From the NCBI RefSeq assembly GCF_000002075.1, contig NW_004798113.1, positions 171,692 to 235,691 on the forward strand: DNA of 64,000 nucleotides, given 5' to 3'. Of the stretch, positions 48,809 through 60,600 are shown in pieces. Within the stretch, counting starts at the first letter, position 1. The number at the start of each line of letters is the position of its first letter. The translations under genes were made by a program, and so were the position numbers. The stretch comes from Aplysia californica (Eukaryota; Mollusca; Gastropoda; Aplysiida; Aplysiidae). The notes beneath the pieces were generated by a model, which saw nothing but the letters and a program-made list of their open reading frames with translations, was not told the DNA's origin and made no database searches.

Positions 48809-51800
48809 GTGAGTGAAAATGATCAACCTTGTCATTGAACTTTATAACACTTAACATGACGACCAAACTAGAACCAAGCAGAACTTGTTGATATTCCAAT
48901 TTAAACTTTTTTCAATGAAAAACAGTAATCCCCCATCGTCCAAACGGATATAATTGTCTTCTTCTCTGAAAGGAAAGACGAGCGACATTTTCTTTTCATG
49001 CGGGATCCAGACCTTACCTTGCCTTACAATTCTCTTATGTTTTCATTTTTCCTCAAGAAATAATAAAGACCTTCATTATTTATAAACGATGGGGTGGCTA
49101 AGATAGCTTTGATATAATCCGAATCCAGACAGGGCGATTGCTTAAAATTTCAAGTATCTAAGGTGAAAGAATATGCAGGCCTGTTAAACTAACATATATT
49201 CAACTTGACTGACTAATTGACTTATGATAATCAGTTAAAATTGTGCATACACCTGCAGGGGTTTCCACTCTCAGGTTTAGAAAATCTTAATTTGTGTTAT
49301 CCACATGGATGCTTAGAACACGAGCTCCGGAAGAAAAATAATGACTCAATTTCCCCATGCCCACAATAAATAGCCAAATTAAGTAGCCAACTGTACAGTT
49401 GATCAACAAAGCAGGCCTCCCTCATAATTCTCTTGTGATTCTGTTGAGTCAAGATATTTTTACTCTACCCAGGAGAACTGCATGAAAAGTATAGATACCA
49501 TATATTTCTGTGATTAAGTATGGTCTTTTGTAATTGAAGTAAATCTTTTTACTGGCAAATTTGTTTTCAGGGAAAACACTACCCCCCCCCCCCCCCCTCA
49601 TATTTCTTAATGAATCAGGGTGTGAGAATGATAGTATAAATAAATTACCCTTCACAAGTCTTATCATAGAACTCAATTTCCAGGTAAAACACCAAGTGAA
49701 CATGCCATTAAATTGTAGCGTACATTGTCTAAATTAACATGATGTCTTTTGTCAATTTAATAAGTCACCAAATTATCACTTTATAAAACTACAGTGGAAT
49801 CCACTTATAACAAGTCCTGAAATAACGAGAAGTCTGTTACAAGGACACTATTCTAAAACGCATCGCTTGGTAAGCCAGCCTAGTCTAGATTATCTAGCCT
49901 ACCATGCCTCTCACTTCTCCAGTGCAGGGATAGAGATCGAGGTCTCACCAGTGAGGGATAGAGCAAATGTGTGACTTGTGCAAGAAACAGACGGAATACA
50001 CCACAAGGTGTGGATGGGTGGGGGGAAAACACAGTGGGCGAGTTAACCTAGAGCACTTTCTGTCTGATCGCCAACACAAAGCCGTCAACATGGCTAGCGC
50101 TGGAGAATGAAACCCGATTCGATTTTTGATCAAGTAAGACCTAGAGGTCATGTTGAACAAAATCATCAAATGGGGAGGTATCAAAAAGAGATATACAGAA
50201 CACCAAATTCATAGATCAGGCCTACTTAACTATTTCCCTTGAATTTATTATTACTGGATCCCTAATAACGAGCCCTGCTATAACGGATATTTTGCACCGG
50301 TCCCCTCCCTCTCATTATAACAGGATTCCACTGTAATCTAATGATGTATTCAAATCTTGAAGTATAGCGTCAATCACTCTCTCTCTGTCTCTCTCTAAAC
50401 TGCTTTGTGGGTGGTTGGCGGGTGCTCTGGTGTGGTTTGCTCCTTTTCCCTGTCAAACATCTATCATTCTGATCTCTCCTCCTTCTTGTTTGTGCTTGTT
50501 ACTCTCTGGTAACGCCTCTAATCTTCGGCACTTATATGACCTTATTGTGTTCCAAGTGCTGTAAAACTCTTACTAAAGACTAAAAAAAACTGTTTTTCTC
50601 AGGCTTCAGGATCATGTGGCGGACAAAGAGACAGTGAGAAAGTCATGTGCACAGACCAAGGGCAGTTTTATCAAACCAGGTGAATCTTTGTGTAGTTTAG
50701 AAATGCTTTAACACTTTACCATCACAACTAGGCCCATATAGTAAAAACTCTTGCCATCAAAGGCAAAGGCATTTTAGGGAAAATCCAAAGAAACTGGGTG
50801 GTAAACATCACCGATTGGCGAGATGTGACGGCAAAGTGTTAAATAAATCATTTAAAACTGTAAGACCAGAACCTCCTATAGAACTTGCGAATATATATTT
50901 GTTCCGGCTCTTTATATCTGATTATGAATGAGCAAATGCAACAGAAAGCAGTTCATGGCAACTGGACGGACAGCTGGTTAAATGATGAATCAGGCAAGGA
51001 AAGGAATGACACAGTTTTAAGCAGTTTAAAGTAGAAATGATTTAAACGCCTGTGTTTAAACCCTACTTTTGAAGCTGTAAATAAAACCAGAGATTCAAAT
51101 GGAAAACAAAAGACTAGGAAACATAAGAGGGCTTATTCGGTTTTGTAAGTACCAGTAAGCTCATCAAGACGTAACCATCTTTGCATAGTCTAGAAGAATT
51201 TGGAATAAACTTATTGAAAGCTTTACAACACAGAAGACTTGTGCAAAGTGTCCGATGGGAAAAAATTGCCCTCCTAAGATGCTCTAGCTTGTTTCTGTCC
51301 TGAATACCCATGCCTCTGACTTTGACGCATACAGTGCACTGGATTATGCACAAGCATAAGAGGCTTCTCCATTATAGTTTTATTAATTCATTTTTTTGTT
51401 CCTTTCTTCGTAGAATAGTCTTTTTGTTTTAGGTATTTCAATCTTACACTCTTTTCGCTGTGGAAACTTTGTATAATAAACCTGGGCAAGGAAGTTGAAT
51501 GAATAGATAACAGAGATTGGATGATGGTCACCATGTACGCTCAGCAAATTCCTACGATCTGAGAATTTGTGCGAGTAGTCACTCTTTTAAAAACAAAGCG
51601 CATAATAGAATTTTTATAAGTTGACTATAGTACATAAGCTGGCATTCTTGTATTTTTCTCTCATTGATGTCGGTACACTCTAAAGACAACTGAACAGTGT
51701 TTTTGAGCCGGGTACAGTAAAACCTGTTTATGGCATCAATGTTTTCTTCTTATGATTAATAGTCGTCACATAGTCTTGTGATAAACTATAGTCTGTCTCC

Positions 51801-54491
51801 CTCTGAATGAATAAATACAAGAGTTAATGCACTTCCAGCTACCAGTAGAGAGTAACAGCATCCTGATAGAGAGTGACGGTAACAATTTTAGTAAGCGGAG
51901 CAGGTGCCTGAACTCAGACGTTAAGACAATGAGAAGATAAAGATCAAGTATACAACAGACAATCACCACAAGTATACAACAGACAATCACCACCATATAT
52001 TTGTATATACGTATTAAGATATATTCTCTCTTTTATTATGGTAAGGGCTCTTTGGAATTAGCTGTGACCATATTACAGAGGTGGCTGTGTAATGGAGGTC
52101 AAATATGCAGGGAATAATAAATCATCATTCTTTTTAAGTACAGTAGAACATGTATATATAGCGGGACCATCCCTGCAGCAGGAACTTACCGGAATCCTTT
52201 TTTTTTTGGTCAATGTAAACTCAATTAACAGTGTTCGGGTTTAACGGGGCAAGGAAAGGCCTGAATATGGATACAGTGGGAGAGATCGAGCGAGCTGTAG
52301 CTGGTTTTGGGGGTGGGTGGGGGGCTGTAGGTGGGCTCCAAACAGGAAGTCAACGGTTAGGCGTTGCGATTGGCCAGTCCAATGATGAGTGAGGTGGGGC
52401 AGGAGGCAGTGAAAGATGGTGCGGAGAGACGCGTTATGTGAGCCACTCCAAAAGTGATGTGCCATAGCCTTAGGCCTAGGCTAGGCCAAAAAGACAGTAA
52501 AAGAAGAGGAGAGTGATTTTTAGGTAATTCCCCTTTGAATTCCTATAGTGGGAACTTGCCTACAGTGGGATTTTTCTTCTGAAACTTTAAGTCCCGCTAT
52601 CTACGTTCTACTGTAGTGAATCGCCCTGCAGAGATGGTTGCCATGATGGGTTTCACTGTACATATAATATTTCAACGTCACTGATTCAGTCTGCATCGGT
52701 GCCCACTAATTCTGACAAATTTTGACCTTTTCCACAAGAGGAGAGCATTGAACTTTTAGACTTATGCTTAGCTGTTTGAGAAAAAATATGTGATTATTCT
52801 GAGTAGTGCCGGTACCTAGTCATCTGTTGGACGTTTTATTTTTTTCTGTGTTCCACCGTATCTAACAAACTAAATAGAGCATTAAAACCTTGAAATGCAA
52901 TGATAATGAGGCTCTGTTTGAAAAGGGACTCCCATTTCTTTTCTTTCTGTTTTTCATTTTTCCATTTTCAATGGAACAAATCAACTGCTCAGTGTAAAAC
53001 TGTTATACGACACTTTTCAAAATTGCATCTGGCGGAGTTGTACACTAAGCAATTGAAATGTTCTTACACATCATATAATGTTTCACATTTTAGTGCTATC
53101 TTACAATATATAGTTATGAAGTTATATTAAATGTATGACACCCGCATGAATTCAAACAGAACTTATCAGCATTCATACTCATACTGCGCATGTTCATTAG
53201 TTTCACTAGTGGCAACATTTATCTTTAAAATACTGTGACGTCCACTTAAATCGAACACGGTTCATCTGGAAGCATCGGTAGAATGGGAAAAAAAAAGAAA
53301 ATTACCTATTATTTCCCTTCTGTTTGAGCAACCTTTCTAAACTGAAAACCCAGCTCAACCGAAGAAAATACTGCAGTCCAACTGATTTCGGTTTAGCGGA
53401 CCTCACTGTATATTTAAAAAAAAAGTTTAATAAGAGTAGTGACTTATTGATGTGCTCACTAGAGAGTTGTTTGACCAGGAAGGGGGGGGGGGGGGGGGAG
53501 AGGGGGTGAATGTACACCGAAGTTTTTTTCTGTTGCAGATTTACTTTTTGTTTTTATAACTCTGTAATCTACTGTGCTTTGACATTGTAGTAGGAACTTA
53601 TTTTTAAAAACTAGTCACGGTACTTTGTTATTTTCATTCTCTGCATGATCTCAGGAAAAGCGCTAATACATAATAATATGTAATAAGCATGTTCATATTG
53701 TAGACCTAACATTAATCCCTCACATGAAATAATTTTAGAGTTAACCTTCGAAATAAAACCCTAAGCATGAGTAAGATTTTTTTTTTTTAACCATAGTCTT
53801 TTAACTCTGTAACTGTATCACGCCTTGCGCTGTCATTAGGATTTTCTATCAGCTGAAAACTTGGGAAGACAGTAATGACTCAGTAATGAGTAAAAGAGGA
53901 CAATGGAAAAGGTTTCCACGAGCCTCTTCACGATTATTTCACAGAAAAAACCAATATTGCGACAGAGGACGATTAACGGTATTTTCTGAAACCTTATAGT
54001 GAAAAAAAAAAAAAAAAAGAAAAAGAAAAAAGTGCTATCAATGCAACGACGAGGAAGGATGCATAATATGTAAAATATAAGCTTGATCTTTCTTCCATTT
54101 ATGTCTTTTGATTGCAGTCTTTTTATTTTAAAGACAGCGTTGTGCTAACTTCTATTGAGCAGCTGTTACAAACTTAACCAACATTAAAATTTAATTTGGG
54201 AATCCAGGGTCTTAAATCCAATGTCCTTCCTCATATATATATATAAATATATATATATATATCCTTTGCTGCTCTATGTCAGTGTTTTGATGAAGGGTCA
54301 AGTGTTTTGTTTTGTCCATATATGAACATTGAACTTTTGAGGTATTACTCCATTTATAGATTATGGATGTACTGCATTTTTGAAGATTTTTTAAAATGAT
54401 ATGTTAGAAGCTTTTGTTCAAGTTTGTAAATGTGCAAATCACTGGCTTTACAAGTCTTTTTTTTGTGTGTGCATGCATGTGTGTGTTTACG

Positions 54492-54530
<39 letters not shown>

Positions 54531-54569
54531 ATGTTTGTGCATTTATGCCTGTGTGTGTTTGTTTGTGCA

Positions 54570-54620
<51 letters not shown>

Positions 54621-57600
54621 ATGCATGGGTACCCATCACTTGTAGGAGTATTTCATTTAGATTTTGAAAAAAAGACGAGGTCTTTGTGGAAGTTCCACTT
54701 TCTTTGTTATTGTTTTTTCTTTTTCTTCTTCTATTTCACTTGTAGCCCTTCAATGCACGGCGGAATGAGTAAACAATTGCATCCCAACTGTGTGGTTTTC
54801 GAGAAGCTGATTCACGATCGAAACTTTCTCTATCGCAGCGCTGTAGAACGAGGCCTGGAGCCCCCCCCGCATGTTGACCCAATTTACAAACTTATGTACC
54901 CGGGGGCCACGCTTGCGTTCCCCCAGCAAAAAAGAAAATGAAACATTAGTAAATATCGATGATGATATCATCATATTATATCTTGTGTTGTTTGTGCTTT
55001 GAAGTGGTAGAAAATATTTTGTTTATATTTTGCTGTATGGAAAAGAAAATGAGTAATCCTACGCATCCCTGTATCCTTCTTTTTTTTCCCCTAGAAGTTA
55101 TTGTATATCTCTTTATATATCCAATTAAAACTCACTGTGTGTTGGATGTACGGCACCAGCTAGTAGCCTAATGCACGATGCAATATGGTAAACATGATGC
55201 CTTTTTTCCCTCCTCTTAGTTTGATATATGTAAAGTGAGCTGACAAAATGAGTTACTTCTCGGATTCAAACCTTATGGAAATAGATACATCATGCTTATA
55301 AGTGAAGTTTCACAATTTATAAGTATGAAATAATAAGAGGCATGTTATACTTTAAAAAAGAGCATCAATAGAATATCTACTAATTTGACCTCAGTGTTGA
55401 TTTTTTGCCAATATCTCCGTCCATTTGTGGATTGCGAGAAGGAACTCATTTTGTCAGCATGCCACACATATATACGGAAATACATGTTTTATTTTTATAT
55501 ATATAGGCTATATCATCTTGCATCATCCTGTAAAGAGATTTCTTAATGTCATGTGCATATATGGATGTTCTTATACATGTATTTTGTGTTCCTAATTGTG
55601 TAGAAATGATTAATCAACCCCGGTAACCAACTCTTTACTCCTCAAAATGTAAAACAAAGTACTAAAAGACATAGAAAAGAAAGTAACTTTGAGGTGAATA
55701 TTCCAAGCATCAGCTGGAAAATAAGAGAGCATTAACATGTGCAGTTAATTGTGATCTCTATATAATTTAGGGGGAAAGGACTTTCAACATTAAAAAAAAA
55801 AAAAAAAAAAAAAGTTTAGACAGGTAGACAGGTGTAATGATTAAAATTTTTTTTAAAATTATAGATGATCTTTCTGTTTATGTGTAACAGAATAAATTTG
55901 ATTACTAGTGCACTGTGTTTTTACTGAATTGTCCACTAGATGTGTTTTCAATCCCAACACAAATTAAAAAGTATCTAGTGTAATATCATTGTTTGGAAAG
56001 GAAAAAATGTGTAGAGAGTTTTCTTATTTAGAGCACATTTTGAGTAGAAACTGGAAAAGAGCACATGTATACCTTTTGCAGAAGTCGAAGTGAATTTTTA
56101 CCTATTGCATGTTCTGCCTTCATTCTAGGAGGGGTTGTTGTCCCATTCTTTAGTTTGTTAAAATTCTATCAAAACAGAATTAGTATTTCTGTAGTATTAT
56201 TAGTATTGATTTTACATTTATTTTTTAAAGCACTTATCACCACTCGATTAAAAAATATTTTTTTTTCGTGAAAAAGAAATTGTTGTTATGGGCTTTTGAA
56301 CTGGTATCGAATGTTCCACTACTTTCCATATATGCCAAAAAAAGTACGGTATATTGTCCATATCATTTTGAGCGTGCTTAGTTCTGTAAACGGCAACAGA
56401 GAATTATGTTTATGTTTCCATCCAGAGTGACTCTGAGGCCGTTCCGAGTCAACCGGGACGGGCACAATAATCGCTACCGCAATCGCCAGCACCTGAGCCC
56501 GCATTGCGACAGAGCCTACACCCTCATATATCCCAAGAAAGAAAATCCCGAGTACACGGAAGTGGACGCGCGGAAAAATCGCAGGGAGAACAGTTTTGTG
56601 GATTTGTACGAAGTGCGCAAGAAAGTCAACGGGGAATTTCACATGCAGGTCGCCGCTGCGTCTTCCAGTGATGATTGATGGAGAGAAGGCAGAGGCGGAG
56701 ACATCAACAGCTCGACTCGAGTGGTGAACGAATACACGGTCTGAGTGAACATGAGACTTACGATCGTGTATCAGTATTTTAAAAACAAACCTACCATTGG
56801 TCTGAAAGTCATTTATAATGGCTTCCCACGAAAGATTGTCCTTACAACACGTTGGCGGTTCTTGCTTACCACATAAAGTTTTCACTCCCATTCTGCTCCA
56901 ATGACCAACATAATTTGTGCATTAATTTTCAATTAATCGTGCGACAATTGTACATATGAGCAATGATGAACTGTTTTTTTTCCCAACTACAATTTAAATC
57001 GTAATGTAGATGAGCTGGAAGACCCATGTACTGAGCTGAATTTTGTACATGAGAATGTCTATTTGAAAATTACCAACTGAAAAAACAAAAAGATCTTGAA
57101 TGAATGGAGTTTTTACACACAGATCTTTACTAAACAACTCAAAAAAATGTTTATATTTATCACATTTTTTACAAATTTTTGTGCAACATGTTTGTCTCTT
57201 GACAATGTACAGAAAATTTGCCACATCAGAGTGATTTTTTATTTTTCAATTGCCTTGATCAGACTTGCAATTTCTGATTGCTTGATATATCAGCTGAAAA
57301 TTTGTTGTATCTCACCACGGCCAGCCCTTCCCCTGAACACGGGATTGTGAGCTGCCTTTGCATTTATCATGTGATCTTGTCAGACTGGTTGTTCATCCCC
57401 AGTGCAATTTGTTTGTGAAATCTCACCCTCGTTTATGATATTCCACTTTCTTGTCATTTTAAACGCTAATATTTTTTTACACGAATTCGATATTTTTTGT
57501 TCTGGACTTTTTGAAATTGTACATAAAAATGATGTAATGTTTTATTCTATCCGCAGTAATGTATTTCGTACTAATCATTACTGTTACTACTTACAAGTCC

Positions 57601-60600
57601 CACCTGAATTCAGTCACATGTACTACGGTATCAGATTAGGCGCACGCGAACATTTTATGCAAATGCATCTTTTAAATTGAGAGGAAATCCCGTTTCAAAT
57701 ATAAAAGTAGCCTACTATTTAATAGTTGCCAAATGGTTTAGTATTGTGCAGCTCAACGGTTGGGGGAAGTGACATCATCAAAACTTGTGGTTTCATTCTT
57801 GTTCTCAGGGAAGAACATGCACAGGGAGAGGAGGAGAGCGAGCCCAAAAAGCGATGGAACCGGCCAAAGAAAATAAGGCAGAAGTCTCCAGAGCCCAAAC
57901 CTTGCCCTCCGACCCTAATGGGGGTCCAAAGAGACAAAATTTATAAAATTCTACATCCTCACACGGAGTATTAGGACGCCTAATTTTTTTTTTTAGGGCA
58001 GGATGAAATCATGATTTTTATTCTTTTTCCTTATCTCGACTTTTTGCATTAGATCTATCATTTTCTTGTACAGTTCCGCAATAAGATTTTTTTTAGAAGT
58101 GTGAGAAATTCCAACTGCAGTAAATCGAATACTGTAGAATAAGTCGTGTTGTTTATTTTTAAAATCGATTTATTTTGGACTTTTATGTAAACATTCCTGT
58201 TTATCTTAACATGAAGCTTTTCTGTTGGCACTTACTTCTTGCCGGGGATTAGTTGTTGTTTTGTTTTTTCCCAACTTAGGACATTGACACATTTCAGTTG
58301 TTAATTAAGCCTTGTCGCAACTATTTCAGTATTATATTCTTCACAAATGACCAGTATTATAATTTATCTTCTGTCTATGCAGTTGAATCTCTCTTGGATC
58401 TCTGCTGCTCAAAGCAATACACCTGATTTTGTTAATTAATGCTACTCAAACGTTGGTGCTGGTTGAAGCGCGACTGGTTGAAAGGTACCTTCCTGGTTAG
58501 ACTTTGGGTTTTTTTTCAGTCCCCTTAATTATTTTGGGTAGTTACAGGATGCTAAGAGCCGGCCAATATTTTTTTCCAGTTAATTGTGTCACGACATGGT
58601 GGAATCAGGTGCTCATCAATGTTTGGGCATATGGAGTTAATGTTATTACCTTAAAGCTTGTTTATATTTGTCTTGCTTTGAATAAAAAAATACCCACCTA
58701 TCTTGAATGGAAGTCGAGATATTTGCGACTGAAGAAGGAGGGGGTCACCCGGTTTTGGAGGTAATATTAGCGAGAAGATGGCCTCCAAAGTCTGATAGCT
58801 TCTTTAGATTGGGAGTCTTTGAAAACTGAAAATTTACATATATTGGGCTTCTAATCAGCGTTTTGCTGTAAAATTCATATGGTAATGTGTTTTTATATGG
58901 ACTTACAATAAAAATTCGATAAAAATTTACCAACTTTCGGAAAACGCCTGTTTCTCCGATTTCTGTATTTGATGAGCACCTGATTTCACCACGCTGCCTC
59001 ACAATTAATTTATTTCCACCACAATTCCTTTCTTTTGTCCTTGGAATAAAGACTTTCCCCTCCACAATGCTACGTTGAAATTATTGAGCATTTTTGGCTT
59101 CTTTTGAGCCTGTTCCGTTCTGCACTATTGGCTTAATTTTTTTTTCTTGATATAGTCTCGCTCGCACTTAGCTCCAACAAAATTTTCATGATAGTTCTTT
59201 GTAGCTGTGTTCTAAAATGCTGATTTAACAATGAAGGAGATTTGGAGGAACCCAAGTTTGATGGTGTCATTTCTCTTACTCCTAGAAAAGTTCACCGACC
59301 AAAGTGGGAAATTTTGCTGGATATTGCGGTAGTTTCATTTACACATTTGTACAACAAGTTTTTTTTAACATACATTTTGTATAAGAATATTTTTTATGGG
59401 TTGTGCATTGTCAGTAGGTGTATGGTGTCACTGAATATTTTTAATGCACTTTTTTTTTATTGTTCCTGTGTATTCTTAAAGGTTCCTCACTAAATTTTCA
59501 GTTCTCTGACCTGACAGTATTTGTAAAATTTACATTCACTTTTTAATCCTCTTGTCCTTTAATTAAGTACGATAACCTAACTTGCTATTTGGGTCTTTTT
59601 TGGTCTCAAACAATTGTACAATTATTTCAACTGTTTGCTCATGAAAATTGAGATTAAGAACTATTTGAAAAAGAGAAAGATGACCAATTTTTCCTGCTGT
59701 GTACAATTGCGTGACTTGTAACTTAACAATAACAAGTGCTTGTATGTACTAGTACTCTCTAAACTATTGACTGGCTGAAATAACAATCAACGTTTTTTTT
59801 CAACTCCGAAATACTATGACGCAGCGAATATCTCGACTGTACCTTTTCAATATTTTATTCCAGGCAAAATGTGACAGCCCAGGAAGACCACAGATTCCAC
59901 AGGAAATGCAATCACCTCAACATCCCCAAAGATCGCATTTACCCTATAATGCACCCAATCATTAAGAATTACAAAGTCCCGGAAGACGAATTGCCTCCGA
60001 GGAAACCTCATTTCAAAGTCTGACGGACATCACTGTTTAACACAACACTGTTGTATGGTGCATTATTAGGAGATGAAAACAGACGATGGAATTTAAAAAA
60101 TGTGACCAATAGTGCTTGCATTATAATGAAATGATCAGGGCTTTTTAAGTTAGTCATTTGTCAATGTAAAACATTATGATGAATTTGCTTTGTGGCTGCC
60201 ATTTGTTATTTCACGACTCCGAAACTTTTGATATTGATGTTGTCTGTAACATTTTGTGATAGCGTTGTATTTCTTCAAATGTCCAGTGACTATGTATCTC
60301 AATTTGATTGCTTTTTTTTTGTCGCACCTTTTTAGTGGCTGTAATTTATTTTTTATTTCGTCGGTATCTGTTTTGGAAAGTATGTATGTCATGGAATTTG
60401 TAGTGTTGAGATATAGTGATGACTGAACTCATTTGAGGTTTCCGTAAAATCTCATGGTTAGAGGCACAATGTGCTGTGAACCGTTTTATGCTTTTGTGGT
60501 GTTTTCATCATCGTTTGGTGAGCCTCAGCAGTCCATATCTTGCATTAATTATGTCCTATAAGTTTGATGATGATGCCAAGAAAGCCAAAATTCCCATGTT

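Noticed and set aside
59226-59333. [20 protein letters not shown] reading as a further terminal exon
   Set aside because: Protein-like, but no acceptor brings this frame into the shared phase; acceptors nearby lead to early stops or another frame.
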